From the NCBI GenBank assembly GCA_037954235.1, contig JBBMOA010000015.1, positions 22,189,569 to 22,253,568 on the forward strand: 64,000 nt of DNA, written 5' to 3'. The notes under the pieces are model-generated. The model had not been told where the DNA came from. It did no database searches and saw nothing but the letters and a program-made list of their open reading frames with translations. Source of the DNA: Aulostomus chinensis. Taxonomy: Eukaryota > Chordata > Actinopteri > Syngnathiformes > Aulostomidae. Each line of letters opens with the position of its first letter. Within the stretch, counting starts at the first letter, position 1. Below are positions 10,275 to 26,445 of this stretch, one piece after another. A program made the translations under genes and the position numbers.

Positions 10275-13200
10275 AAGTATGGGATGGACAGATTGTCAGA
10301 ATCTGTATCCTTATTAGATTTTACTTTGTCACTGAAGAACTATTTAAATATACAGTTTTTTTATGGACATCTTATGAAACCATTGTTAACACTCCATCAC
10401 ATAATATAACAAGGAAGAGGTTTCTGAAAACTTACCATTATGTATATAAAATAATTTAAAGTGATTCATTCTGTAAGAGCAGCAGTCACTGGGTAACTCA
10501 AACACTGGACTGGCAGCACCATTTTGAAAACTTGATCATTCAGTGTCTCACTTTGCAATAACTACATTTCGTAAATACAATTCTAATCATTTTAGCGTCT
10601 AAAGGACATCCCACAATCAGTAGATTTTACAATTGACAGCCATTCAAAACACACCATGCTTTTTCAGATTGTTCACCTAGATTATGTTGAAATATGTTTC
10701 ATTATAAGACATTGTTATTATGACAAGACAACATTGCCCTGACACAGGACAGGACTATTTAATCTGAAATCATATGAATTCTTAGGTTAAAATTAGTATT
10801 ACACTTTGCTTTAGTAGCAATGTAAAACTTCTGCACACCTCAACAGCCTCCGTGTTTAAAAAAAAAAAACAGCAGTTGATGAGATTTGCAGGAGCAATTT
10901 GTCTGCTGGAGTGGACTGCTTAGATGTCTGCCTCAGTACTTGGACAGTCCTTTAGGATTTTGGCCTGTATATAACCCTTGAGTGAAACCTGGAATAGGTC
11001 TGTGTCAGACTTCAACTCCAGTGCCCTTTAAAAGAGAAAGCTGTCTTTGATCTCTTCTGTATCTCAGGGTCAGCAAAAAAGGAAACGTGTACTGCACACT
11101 TTAATTGAATAATGTTTTGTTTTGAAAGGAAAGAAGCCATAGCTCTTAAATCAGCCCTCCACTCCTCCCCTTCTTAATGGGAAGTGGAAGGGCCTAGAGA
11201 TAGGTGAGATGACAGCATGATCCTGCTACCCTGAAGATCTGAGGGAGGCTGGTAAGAAAAGAGGGAGGGAGGAACAGTTATACAATGGCTTGCCAGAGCC
11301 ACACTCCTAGTAGTAAATTCATGAGAAGCTATTCTAAGCCGAACATAAAATATGCATTCTGAGCCCTCTATTCTAGAGTCTCCTTAATAATGTTCATAGC
11401 TATCTTATTTCTCACCATTATTGAGTATTATTATAAGTGATATAGTTATTATTGTGTGCGTATTGATGTCTGGAATAATTGAAAGCAAATTTTGTCAAAA
11501 GTTCTTAAGCCATAGCAGCACACATCAGAAGGTAAAGCCTTTACAGTCAAAGCGAATATTGTAGGAACATCATAATAGGATTAAAAGCTGGTCTGACCCC
11601 TGGGCCTTTACCTGGGTCTGAGAGTGAACCTGTGATGTCTTCCATAATTCTGTTAAAATTGTAAATTTGTTGTGAGAACACTGTCTTATAGTAAAGCTGA
11701 CACTCAGGGCACCAGCGTTGTCTAGATGCATAGCTGTGTTTTGACTACGTGAAGGTCACATCTAAGTAGGATGTTCCATTTTGGTATTGCTGGGTATAGC
11801 TAGCCATTACAAGTATGTCGGATGCAGATGTTCTGGGGGAGCTGACTCGACCTCATCTCACAGCAAACCTTGTACATCTGTGGTGGATGTCCAGTTAAGT
11901 GTCGAGTGTAAGCCATCTCTGAGTCCCCAGCCTGTTTCTTGTGTCCGACGAATTCCTTTGTCACACAAAATTCTTTTACAGAAAGCATTAAAAAGAACTC
12001 AGTCTGTATGTGAAAGGTCATTCAGACAAAGCTGGCTTTCACCTTATCCTGTTTTTGTTTTCTTTTTGCTTATTTGGATCTCCCTTAGCTGTTTCAAAGG
12101 AAAACTTAATCTCCCATGTTGAGCTACCAAGTATAATTCAAAAGTATAATTTAAATAAAACCAAACTGTTATCTTTATGTGTACAAACATACAAACATTT
12201 TACTCAAGCCTATCTTCCTAATAGATAACTGTACATGTACAAAACAGTAGTATTTAGAACCAAGTGTCACAAATGCTACAAGTTATAAATATCATAAAAC
12301 CAAAGAAGAAAAGTCCATAATTAGATCTCCAAACCTGTCCGATTTGCACCCATTCTCAATCAAAGGTAGTACCGTTGTTCTGAAACACATTTATTCTTGA
12401 ATAATATTTAAAAATGGCAACATATGTCTCACACATTTGGGCAGCCTGTACTGTACATAATCTATACTTTGTCTTTTTGAACACTTTGTCTTTCCCAGAA
12501 GTGTCACTGGTCTTGCTGTGACATGTCTTACCAGCTGTTGTTAAATCACATATCATTCATATCATGGATTGGGAAAAAGCCAAAAGTCCTCCAGACAGGA
12601 AGTAACAGTTAAAATTTAGCAGTTATGATTGAAAAGGTTTTTGCCTCACTTAAATCTTTATTGATGCACCTATTCTCTTCTGTAGCTCATATCCTACTAC
12701 ATAACACAGATGGAGGCATAATGAGAAATGAAATGTGGTTTGATTCAAATGCAAAAATCCTTATTGTGCAGTGGTGAAGTTTGATGGATATTGACAGTTT
12801 CAAAAACATTTCTGTTGCAAAGATGTCCATCTAAAATTAGAGCAGCCATTACTGTTGAAACATTCAGTCAAGCTTAAACTGACACTTAGGGACATCTTAT
12901 AATGAGGTATGAAAGACAAACTATTCACTCATCTCCAGTTTCCTAGCCTGTATATGTCACAGAGTCTGAATGTCATTGTCCTCTCACTTAAATGATGATG
13001 GACTTCTCATGACAATTGTCTCTATTCCTTGCCATCTAATCACATATTGGATTGAGTTATAAAGAGGTCACGATGGTTTAATTTGGAAAATCAGATAAGT
13101 CAGATTTCCAATCATTTCTCTGGTCATCCTTTTACATTGGTCCCTCCCACCCAAAAGTAGTTTTAGAAGAGCATGTTGTTTCCATTTTCCAGGAACATGT

Positions 13201-14165
13201 CGTTAAAATGTACCGTTATTTCCTAAACTTTGACCTTGGTTGACCATCTTTATGTCTGCGGGAATCATAAATTTCAGTCATCAGCTACAGTTGTTACTCT
13301 AAGCAGCGACATACTGTACATTTACACTGCAGCTGGTTTTAATTTACTGTATCACAGGGACTTTCAAGTTTGAAAATTTTGTCTTGAAACTATGCAGGCA
13401 GCTGCACACCTCTCAGCAAGTGTCCTGCTGGTGAACTTTTTTAGGACTACCTCAGCAGGGCATCCCTGAGGATGAAAGTTAAGGCCATTTTTAATGGCTG
13501 TCATGTGCTTGGCAGACGTTTGCATTTACATCATCAATGCATGTGTCAGCCTTTGCTCTCATCAATGATGTGTTAGTGCCACTGTTACAAAGAACCCTTC
13601 CTTTATGAGTCCTAATTGACTGTATAACATATATGTCAAACCCTAATCTGACCACATGTCCAGAGATTTCTTTTTCACATGTACAGAGATGTCTTTCCTC
13701 TGCTTGTGACTCTTTAACACAACTGGAAAGTATTTTAGCTTTTAAGATTATAGAATAGGCACATTAGCATAGTGTTTAGTCTGGTGAAATACAAATGGCA
13801 TTGGCGATGGGAAGGGGCCTTGAGGCCCCCATTAAAGTCAATTTATGGCTTCAGCGGTAGGGCAGGGTGGGGTTCCAAGATTGGGAATCTGTAATCTGTT
13901 ATGGAGGAAAATGTCAGACATACTTGGGTAGATGCCTGCCACCTGCTTCTTGTCAGGAGAACCTGGGTGTACTCTACATAGTCTGCACAAAGTTTTTCTG
14001 CTGATTGTGACATGGAGAGATTTAAAATAGTACTTTGGATGCAGGGGGAGCTGAAGTTATCAGTTGGAGCCAGGTCTAAAAGGAGCCTTCCTTGTGTCCT
14101 AAATTCTTTTTTATTAAATCAGATACAATCTAAATCTTGCATCCTTGATACAGAAGAGGTGTGAT
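10275..14165. other. Probable intron DNA
   Basis: About 3.9 kb without a supported exon. The open frame around 11781-12122 has no convincing splice borders. A 40-nt minus-strand segment near 11609-11653 has acceptor- and donor-like edges but is too short to judge. The stretch falls between the candidate penultimate exon and the terminal exon of the plus-strand gene. Confidence 0.5.
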
Positions 14166-14193
14166 GTAAGTTTCTTTTCTGTCTTTCTCATAG
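14166..14193 (+). promoter_or_regulatory. 3' splice acceptor of the terminal exon
   Basis: An uninterrupted pyrimidine-rich tract (TTTCTTTTCTGTCTTTCTCA) ends in TAG immediately before the open frame. It is the strongest acceptor-like signal beside a long open frame in the window and sets the exon start at 14194. Confidence 0.7.
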
Positions 14194-14935
14194 TGACAGA
14201 CACCATGTCTCCAGCTCAATCCCGGTGCCCAACAAGTCTCAGCTGGGTGTGCCTGCTGCTTCTGATATGGCCTACCCTCATAACACGAGCTCCCCGGATC
14301 GAGGCCTGAGGAAAAGGGCGAGCTCAGAGGCAGATAAGTATAAGACAAACCCTCCACCCAGCTACAGCACAACCATGGGTGAAAAGCAGCCCCCAGTTGG
14401 CCTTGCGCCACCCTCACCTTCACCTAAACACCTGTCCTCCTCCCTGGATGCCTGCATGTCCTCGCTTAATCTGACTGGGTCTACAGGGGCTAAAGAAGAG
14501 GGTGGAGAGACAGTTGAGGAGTCTGAGAAATTCTTCGCTGATATAGAGGTTGAAGTAAACAAAGATGAAACTGAAGACCAACAGCCAACCACCACAGAAG
14601 AAGACCCCGAGGATATAGCGGCCACAAGTCAGCACACAGGCATCATGAACGGCTCTTTGGTGCCACAACAGGTCCAAGATCTGCATTGTTCTGTGGAGCA
14701 AGCGGAGGAGATCATTGGTACAGAGGCCACTAGCCTGGGGATGGAGCTAGCAGACGAAGCCAGGATGGAGGACTTCCGCTGCATCCCTGTGGACCATGCA
14801 GTAGCTGTGGAGTGTGATGAGCAGGTGCTGGGGGAGCTGGACGTAGCTGGCTTTGAAGAGTTCTCAAGACGAATTTATGCACTGAATGAGAATATGTCCA
14901 GCTTCCGACGGCCGCGCAAAAGCTCTGATAAGTGA
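14194..14935 (+). CDS. Terminal coding exon of an unidentified vertebrate gene
   Basis: The exon opens with one base completing a split codon, then 246 codons and TGA at 14933-14935. There is no start codon of its own; it is the C-terminal part of a larger protein. Residues 1-100 are low-complexity Ser/Pro-rich, with a basic RKRASS motif (39-44, phosphorylation-like) and a PPSY motif (54-57, PPxY class, typical WW-domain ligand). Residues about 100-140 are strongly acidic (runs of Glu/Asp). The last 27 residues (FEEFSRRIYALNENMSSF, then basic RRPRK and SSDK) are aromatic and basic and look ordered, as a conserved C-terminal motif would. There is no signal peptide or membrane segment, so the tail is probably intracellular. 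GC content is clearly higher than in the flanks, as expected for coding sequence. I do not recognise the family, and suggest only an adaptor- or signalling-type protein tail. Confidence 0.75.
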
Positions 14936-15172
14936 GGCAGAGGACAATAAGGAGAAAGGCAGACATGAAAAAACTGCACAAGTACAAGGCAGGGACATGA
15001 ACTGAGAGAGTGGGATCCCCACTCTGGTATTGCAGCATCAAAAAATTCTGGAATAATGACCAATTTGCACTTATTATCATTTCCATTGCAATTTCTAAAA
15101 TTTAATACAGTTAAAAGTGCAAGTAGTGGGACAGTTAGACGAAATTATCTTTTATTTTTGATGCCTGCTGCC

Positions 15173-15175
15173 GTG

Positions 15176-15249
<74 letters not shown>

Positions 15250-15263
15250 TGTGTGTGTGTGTG

Positions 15264-15295
<32 letters not shown>

Positions 15296-15447
15296 CATAC
15301 AAACATATATATAGAGAGAGAGAGACATACATACATACATACCATATACCATACATTCATACACACATACATACGTATGTATGTGTGTGTGTGTGTATAT
15401 ATATATGTGTATATATGTTTATATATACATGTATGTGTGTGTGTGTA
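15173..15447. repeat. 275-bp compound microsatellite
   Basis: Successive TG, TATG, TA, TG, TA, GA, CATA and TG arrays. Long open frames on both strands here are artefacts of the repeat. Confidence 0.95.
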
Positions 15448-16154
15448 TTTTAATGGATCCACATCAGTAATCAGACTTTTTTTTCAGACATTTTTACTCT
15501 CAAAATAGTTCAGCCTCAATACCCTCAACAGTATATTCAATATTTATCACTAGCACATATCCCTAACTGCCGTAATAGCCTCAACTTCTATTATACACAT
15601 GATCATTTTTAGATTTCACCCATGCATGAAGACCAGTCATATACAAATGTCACCACTGTCCCAGTACTTCTGCCTTTGACTGTACAAGAAAGTGATTCAG
15701 TGCTAAACCTTCATTCAGTGTGTGTGGCAGTGGGTGTGTGAAGGTAACGGGGGCAGGGGGGCTCACATTAGTATGCACAGTTGAGTTTTATGTAATCCTG
15801 CCAATAACCTTGAAGCTACCACAAAGTGAGGTGAGAACTAGAACCAATAACCCCATCGGAAATTACCCGTGGCAGGGATACCGTACAATGATTTTTCTGT
15901 CCAACTTCATGTCCTCTGTTTTTCTTTTAGTTTGTCCATTTTAATTCAGCCCATCAATGTCCACTGATTTTCATATTCAGTAGACCAGAAATGTAACGCT
16001 GTCTCTGGAGATGTCTCTCTCAGGCTCGACTGTAAGTGTTCATGCAAATGTTTCAATCCCATTGTCTGTGTTTTGTCTCACTGAATGCTTTCTTGCACTG
16101 TTGTTCATAGGTGATTATTTGCTTATTTATATGCATAGCAGTTTTGCTTGCATG

Positions 16155-16184
16155 TGTGCGTGCGTGCATGCATGCATGCATGCT
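16155..16184. repeat. TGCG/TGCA tetranucleotide repeat
   Basis: Alternating TGCG and TGCA units, about seven in all. Confidence 0.8.
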
Positions 16185-17021
16185 TTCTTCCCATGGAATT
16201 CAACATTTAGTTTAAGTCTCCTTCAGATGAAGACATCACTCATTAATATTGTGTAACATGAGAGTGAAATCACAACCATCATCTGTGTCCTGACATGGAC
16301 AGCTGCCTTGCTTCGCCTGTAGGGACAAAGATGGACTCTACCAGTCCAGTGGTTGCTGACTGTTAAGATGTATTTTAAACAAAAATATGAACCCTGTAAT
16401 ACCATTTCCATAGACTGCTTTACAGTTCAATTAGTGAGTGTGTATATATACTTTTGTATTGAGGGTTTCCTTTCTTATTAAAGTCTGCAGTCCCATGGCA
16501 TGAAAGTGTGTAGCCCCCTTTGAAATTATGTGTGTTGTCATGTTTGAGAGTGAAGTGGTTATAGCACTGTAATTCTCAAGTATTATGAAAGATGGAATAC
16601 CAATACCTGCGGCAGACATTTGAATTAAACAACTTGAGATTTTAAAGTCAAAAGTTAGCATAGCAGCCCTGTAAGGGATGCTCACAACAAAGCTAACATG
16701 CGTACATATTTGTAATGTTTACTTAGTTTACATCTGATTTTAGTATTTTGTTCTGATAAGCACTTAACACAAAGTACAGCCCAGGTTAGTGAATGAAAGA
16801 AATGTGACAGATACATAGATAGGAAGTTGCAAAATGACCAGTGTAACTATAGTCCAAATCTGGGGTGTTTGTAGAAATTTAATATATCAGGGGCCTAGTT
16901 TGGAAGAGCAGGGGACTTTAAAAAGTCTGGCTGAGTTTACATGCTGAAATGTATTTTTTGTTCCTTATCCAAACCCATTTATCTCAACTCACATAGAATA
17001 CCTTGTTTACTATGAAATCAT

Positions 17022-17376
17022 CTATCCATCCATCTATTTTCTACCGCTTATCCTATTAAGGGGGGGGCTGGAGCCTACACCAGCTGCCCTCGGGCAAGAG
17101 GCAGGGTGCACCCGCCAGTCCAACACATATAGACAGACAACCATTCACACTCACAGCCACGCCTGCGATCAATTAAGAGTATCAATCAGCCTCGTCCCCT
17201 CTTGCATGTCTTTGGACTGTGAGAGGAAGCCGAAATATCCAGAGAGAACCCATGCAGGTACATGGAGAACAAGCAAACTTAACACAAAAAGAAGCTGGTG
17301 CCTGAGCCAGGGCTCGAACCTGGAACCTTCTAACTGTGAGGCAACAGTGCGAACAACTTTACTGCCATGCCACCCA
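17022..17376 (-). mobile_element. tRNA-like SINE, copy 5
   Basis: Minus-orientation copy, with tail CCATCCATCTATTTTCTACC at left and head sequence at right, including a B-box-like reverse match GGCTCGAACCTGGAA. A 7-bp direct repeat, ATGAAAT, flanks it (17012-17018 and 17379-17385), consistent with a target-site duplication. Confidence 0.75.
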
Positions 17377-17385
17377 CGATGAAAT

Positions 17386-20300
17386 ACTAATTCTATAAAA
17401 GTTTGATGCCATTAAGAAAGTAACCTATCCATAACATGAATCTCATTTAAGTAATAACCAACTGAATCTCTTGAACAGTCTTCTTCCTTTTTGGAGTCAA
17501 GGCTGGGGATTTCTTTTTTCCTTTTGATTTCACACAAGAAAAATGTTCTTCTTTATCATTACCTAGAATTAACAAATTGAATTCAGTGTTTTTCTTACTG
17601 TAACTTGATAACAGTGATGGCAGTGAAAGAGTGATAGCTACATTCTGCATGCTTTCATTTGAAGACCTATACTGCTTTCTTTCTCTTTTTTCTCTCTCTC
17701 TCTCTCTCTTACTTTTTGTCATGTCATTCTGTGCTCGTTGTTGTCTGCCTTCCAAGGGAGGTCACACCTGTGTTGACTTGACAAGTTCTTTGGATATGTC
17801 AAACCAGCAGCATGCAGAAATTGGCTTCCCTAGAGTGAAGAATTTTTGCCTTCAAAATAAAACTTGGGCAGGGATGTTGACTTTTTTAACTTTTCAGGCA
17901 AGCAAAAAAAATCTCTGGGATTAAAGCCCTGCAAGTTTAGCAACCCAACTAGTTTAAATTGTGTGCAACATGTCTGGCCAGTCAGTGCTGCCATTTTATC
18001 ATCTTGGTTTAGACCTGCCGGCTCCTGTCTAATTAAGCTGGGAAAGGCCATGACTGCTCTTTTAATAGTTACCATTACATTAAACTGCATGTCTATAATC
18101 ATCAGTCAAATCTGATTTAAAAAAAAAAAAAAAAGAAAAACTCAAAATGTTAGACTTTTCTCCAAAGTTAGGTGTAGAATTTGTGATATCAGGTCATCTC
18201 ACCAACATAGTGTATTTGCTGTTTTATAACACAACTTCATCAACCCATTGTGCTTATTTCCATCAACACCTGCTGCTTTCTGCCATCACCTCAAGTGATA
18301 CTATTATGAACCTTAACCACTGTGACCAAAAGCTAATTATATAGCAGTATAATTGTTTGGATGGGAACATGCATCTGCATGGACAGAGGGGTACATCATC
18401 ACAACTTTTGCTCCACTTCTGACTTTGCCATGTTGATGTTTGATGCCATTGACAACTTCTGGTATCTTGTTTCGGCTTTTGTTAACAACCACCTTCTAAT
18501 GCATTAAAGTATAATTGTGGTATTTGTGCAAAAATGTTTCACTGTACGGAACATTAAAATATCTTAAGATCATATGAACCACAGATTTGTTAGGCATTTG
18601 GCCATAGACTCACTGACTTTGAGATGAGGGAGCTTATCATTCAATTATGCTAACTTATTTTAGGGTGTAGGACTGATTCCTGCACCAGTTTCACTTCCAA
18701 ATGATGAATCTTGGCAATTCATCTACATCATTTCAAAATCAACATAATTTTGCCATAATAATAAATGAAAATAAAAATAATTTCTTGCACATTAAGGATC
18801 AGAGAACAACAAATTGCAGCATGTAAGATGTACATTGTGCTGTAACTCACCTCCAATCAGCTGTTTCAAATCGATAATAGTTATGGCCGTAAACATGTTA
18901 CTAACACAAACACTTGACTGGAATTTTTTTAATCTTTATTTGTTTATCTTCATGTACTTTCTGTTTACATCTTCCCCTAAATTAGATTCCCTTCTACACA
19001 ATTCTGTCAGCTCCTGGTGCTGTTTCACTGACTGCTAAACACCTGCAGAAGTCCTCTGTCAGCAACAGGACATTTGTGCCATCATGGACTCAGGTTTGCA
19101 TTAAAGCAGCATGTCAGTGCATGGTCCAGTGCTCAGGTGCAAGGCCAGATTTTTTGATAGTTTGCAGATTATTATTCTGATCCCAGAATGTATGGTTACT
19201 GAGGCTCTGTGAGTTATTGTCCAGGCCTTTTGTTTTCTTACTTGAAAAGGCATCCTCATCATTTGCAGCACCATGTGCTGGTCATCATCACAGGCACCTC
19301 ACAAAAGACCTATCTTCCAAACCAGAGCTGCTGGCTAAACTCAGGCTTCTGGACTTTATGCCTTCATATGGAGGCAATCTCATTCAGCTGGTTATTGGTT
19401 TAGTTCCTAGACAAATTGTCCAGGAGATTTTGTTCGGCAGTAGTCTGGTGACGGTGGGATCCATCCTTGCACATTAGTAGGGTAAACAGTGTGAATAGTG
19501 GCTGTCCATCTGTAATTAATTTAAAAAGCAGCCATATCAACACTATATTAGTTTCAGGTCAAAATGATTTACAGGAACCTTGTAGTTCTGAGATGGGAGT
19601 GATGCTCTGTCCTTGTCATTACCTGGTCATACAGTACTGCAGATCTGTCATTTATACCAAGGGTGTCACTGTACTCCTGCCACTGCTGCAGGGTAGCAGC
19701 CAAAATTGCATGTGCATTTATTTTTGTAGGTCTGTGAATAAATGTGACAAAGCCCTAAATATCTGATTGCAGCCAGCAGACTGTTGACAGCCATGGTTCC
19801 TCTGACAATCACACTGAGAGTGTCAAATTCCTCCTCTCAGTTTTTAACTTTTTCTTTTGTACATTAATGTTTCGTAGCTTCAGGAAACTCACAGACTCCG
19901 CATTCACCCATTGCCAAGTTCTTTCTTCTTGATGGGGCTAATAATAAAATTAGCAGAACAAACTTCAAAAAAGTCATCCAATGATACTGGAGCACATGGA
20001 TTGAGTTAATACCCCATATGTATCTATAGCATTTATATGCAAAAGATTACCCCCACAAACGCTGGGAAAAGTTACTGGATTGGGATGATTTTCAATGTGG
20101 ACTCATTGGTGGATGTGCCTTGTGAGGACTTCACAGCAAGTTCCTGACTTTCATGTTCCGAGAGAATAGTTTTTGAAGTTGTCCCTTTCCTCTTTCTTTC
20201 TTTCCCCTAGCAATGGTGAGCTGTGTTTGTATACAGAGGTTGTGTTGGACTCCTAAGCTTGGAGCGCTGAGTATTCCAGAGATTTTGCCAGCTGCTGTTT

Positions 20301-20684
20301 TCACCTTTATACCATATGACACAAAGGTGTAGGTGTATTCTTTATGCTGAGCCAAGCTAACTGTCTGATGGCTTTCATGTTTCCAGTGCAAATTATTTAA
20401 TTCTACTTGAACTGGATTTGTGTGCTAGGTCACTCAACAGCTTGTCCTTCAGTGACTAGCCCACATTTAAGATTTATCACAGGGTGATGCCAGAGGCAGC
20501 CAAGACCAATTCCTTATGTTTTAAAGTCAACACAAAGGCTTTCTCCTTCATTAGAAGAAATGGGGAAGTTCAAGTCTTCACAGTAAGATTCATGTCCTAA
20601 TACAAATGTTGAGTGACAGTGTTACAAGCACGCTTGTCCTCACTGAAAGCACACAATGGACCTCGAGGTATCTGCACACTTAGG
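17386..20684. other. Non-coding stretch, no gene supported
   Basis: Holds a CT run (17691-17710) and an A run (18119-18135). Short frames at 17631-18115, 18814-19038 and 19209-19477 have no supported splice context. Nothing else is recognisable. Confidence 0.45.
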
Positions 20685-20754
20685 GCGCGTTTCCACTGGC
20701 TCACTTTGGCTCAGGTCGGGTGGGGTTGGGTTGGTTTGGCCCAACACGGTTCTA

Positions 20755-20755
<1 letters not shown>

Positions 20756-20798
<43 letters not shown>

Positions 20799-20883
20799 AT
20801 GTATATATGTATGCATGTATGTATGTGTGTATACCTATACATATATACATGTATATGTATATTTATACGTATATGTATTTTAG
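20756..20883. repeat. TG/TATG compound microsatellite
   Basis: A TG array grading into TATG, TACA and TATA units. Confidence 0.9.
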
Positions 20884-20934
20884 TGCTGTCAGGCAATTAC
20901 AAAATTAATCTAATTAATTACAGGATTTTTTTTC

Positions 20935-21782
20935 CTTTATCTTATCGCGCCAAATCACAACAAAAGTTATCTCATGACACTTTACAGGTAGAGCAGGTCT
21001 AGTACCACAATCCTTCAATGAATCTACACCCAACAATTCTCCACCAGCAAGCACATCCTGCAACAGTGGAGACGAAAACCTTCCTTTTAACAGGCAGGAA
21101 TGTTGAGCAGATCCAGGCTCAATGGGGACGGCCTTCTGCTTTGACTGGTTGGGTGGAAGAGAGCAGGAGAGTGGGGCAGAGACAAAGACAGATCATGGAG
21201 AGAGACAGATATACAGAGGGAAAGAGAGGGACAGAGATAAAGAGAGAGAAAGGAAGAGACTGATGGACAGACAGGGACGTGAGCAGGTGGAGCTACGGGT
21301 GGTAGCTTGAGCCTCTTCAGGTCTGCAGCCTCCTCCAGCAGCACCTGGGATCTGGGATGAGGGGAGCCCAAATGATCCGGAGAAGAAGACGAGTTAGTAA
21401 CACATATGAGTATGATTTATGTATGACACATATAGGAGGACAGAGAGGAAAGAGAGGAGGACAGAGAAGCCCAGTGCACCATGGGAGATCCCCCAGCAGT
21501 CTAAGCCTATAGCAGCATATCTAAGGGCCAGCCTAAGCAGCCCAACTATAAACCTGATCAAAAAGGAAGGTCTTTAGTCTGATCTTAAAGGTAGAGATGG
21601 TGTCTGCATCCCGGACTGAAACTGGGAGACGGTTCCACAGGAGGGGAGTCTGGCTCCCATTCTACTTTTAGAAGGGTTCTAGTTGGGTAATAAGGGACTA
21701 TGAGCTCTGTCAAATATGAAGGTTAATGACTGTTGAGGACTTTGTATGTTAGAAGGAGAATTTTGAATTCTATTCTGAATTT
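20935..21782 (-). mobile_element. Long interspersed repeat (family B), copy 1
   Basis: Begins with CGCGCCAAATCACAACAAAA, the reverse of the GTTGTGATTTGGYGCTATAT end seen at 57600. A GAGACAAAGACAGA-rich section and a module reading GTCTGCATCCCGGACTGAAA follow. The same order recurs at 28248-28905, so this is a dispersed repeat and not a gene. I recognise it as a type common in fish genomes but do not know its class. It ends against a TA microsatellite. Confidence 0.7.

Positions 21783-21783
<1 letters not shown>

Positions 21784-21851
<68 letters not shown>
21784..21851. repeat. TA dinucleotide microsatellite
   Basis: An uninterrupted TA array of about 33 units at the edge of the family B repeat. 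Confidence 0.95.
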
Positions 21852-24668
<2,817 letters not shown>

Positions 24669-26445
24669 AGGAAGGCGGGAAGGAAGGAGGGAGAAACATT
24701 TAATTCTTTAGTGGCAGAAGTGTCCAGGGAGGGGGCTCTGGGCCAAACACCTATTTCTTAAAATCCAGCCAACATGTAGGACACTTGTGCTGAAGGATTT
24801 TCCAAAAGTGAAGAAGGTCCTCCTGGCTGCATTCACGGCATACACTTTGAAACACTAACTGAGCCTCTAAAATTCGCTTTTTCCTGCTTGTGCGACACTA
24901 ATTTGCGGACTTTTTTATTTTACAAGATTAAATCCTCATCATTGAGAATGTTGTCAAACCCTCTCTTCATAAATTGTGAGAGCTGTTTAAAGATATATTT
25001 CAAATTTTCAGCACAACCAGTCATCAACTTTTCAAGTTAATTTCTAACAAATTGCCTCTGGGCTTTCTGTCAAACTTTCCAAAATTCTGGATCTTAAGTT
25101 CTTGCAGGAGAGCTCCCAGTGTTTAACTACAGATGGAACTCCTCCAAGAGCTCTGGGTGCCAGTGGGGAATATTACAACCCACTGAAACTTTATCAGCAG
25201 GACTGAACGCCTAAAATGTCTGAATGAAATTTTGGCATTGTGTGTTTCTGCATACCACAAACATGTACTCTTTCAGAGTTTTTGAACCAGAAATAAGCCA
25301 AAATGTCATATCTTTGTTTCTAGCTATATCAACACATTTTTGACAAATGACGATATTTTTTTAACCATTAAAGTTTGCTTCGATGTAGGCACAAAAACAC
25401 ACTTCAATTTAAGAAAACTTTGTGGCTGGGGTTTTAAAACAGCCAAACAGTCATCTTCCTTTTAGTTCATGCACCCAGTTTGTCAGGTTTACCCACCAGC
25501 CTGACCTTCATCCTGACACTTTCTCTCTATATATAGACATCATCACATGACTGCCTTTGCTCTTGGCTGTCTTGTAATGCTGATGATTATAATTTGGGTT
25601 CAGAAATATTGACTATATGGTAAGTAAGTTGTGGAAACATACATAATTAACATTCTATACAGCAAGTATGCTGATGCTTATCAAACAAACTCTTGTTGGT
25701 TGTGTATATTGTTACATAACCCCAGTCAATCTACCATATGGGGGCTGCTTCCAAAGGGACCCTGGAGGTGAGGGAATGTGACCGTCATGGACAATTAATT
25801 TCTTGTTTTATTGTCCTTATGACTTTATATCTTAAGATAAAAGCAGTCAGTGATTGTTCTCAAAATGAATTATGAGGCATATTCGCTGAGCGGAAAACCT
25901 GTTCTCAGTAAGACAAAAATAGCCATCTGCGAAAGCCCCACAATACTAGATGATACAATTAGTTCCTATAACTGCAGATGCTCACTGTTCCATTGAAACT
26001 ACATGTTTTAGATAATGTCCGAGCTTGATTGCTTTTTTCCTTTTGTTTTTGTTACTGTTGCTGACACTCTGAATCGGTTCTATTCTGTATAATATAATCA
26101 GTTTGCACACTATTAGGGTACATTCCAAAACATTTGTAGAAAAAAGTAGTCCTTCTATGAAGGAAATGTGTTTTAGAACAAGTAAAACATGTTATTGTTA
26201 GTTTTGATTTAATTTCTGTTCCACTTGCTGATGAGCAAAATTTAGATTTACGTTTGTAAATGCAAAAGCAAAAATGTGAAATAGAAATTTTTGTATTTAT
26301 AAATAAAAAATATTTGATGATATTGCATTTAACAAGTTGAACACACCTTTAGATGGAGGCTCACATACTGTGTACGAGATGATCTGAGTTCTGCTGCTGA
26401 TCGTACTGACTAATTGATTGTTCACACCATAAATATGTAAATTTA
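24669..26445. other. Non-coding stretch, no gene supported
   Basis: AT-rich, with only short random-looking frames. No repeat was recognised. Confidence 0.5.

Larger units (their letters stand above)
14936..17861 (+). other. Likely 3' UTR region of the plus-strand gene
   Basis: No further coding frame follows the TGA. Possible polyadenylation signals are ATTAAA at 16477-16482 and AATAAA at 17856-17861; I cannot tell which, if either, is used. The stretch includes a large microsatellite (15173-15447), a TGCA-type repeat (about 16155-16184) and a minus-strand SINE (17022-17376). The SINE would argue for a UTR end before 17 kb. Confidence 0.35.

Noticed and set aside
11781..12122. 113-codon plus-strand frame inside the likely intron
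   Set aside because: Borders lack good splice sites and the peptide has no family features.
15056..15508. Long open frames on both strands rich in Tyr, Ile, Val, Cys and His
   Set aside because: They are translations of the TG/TA/GA microsatellite.
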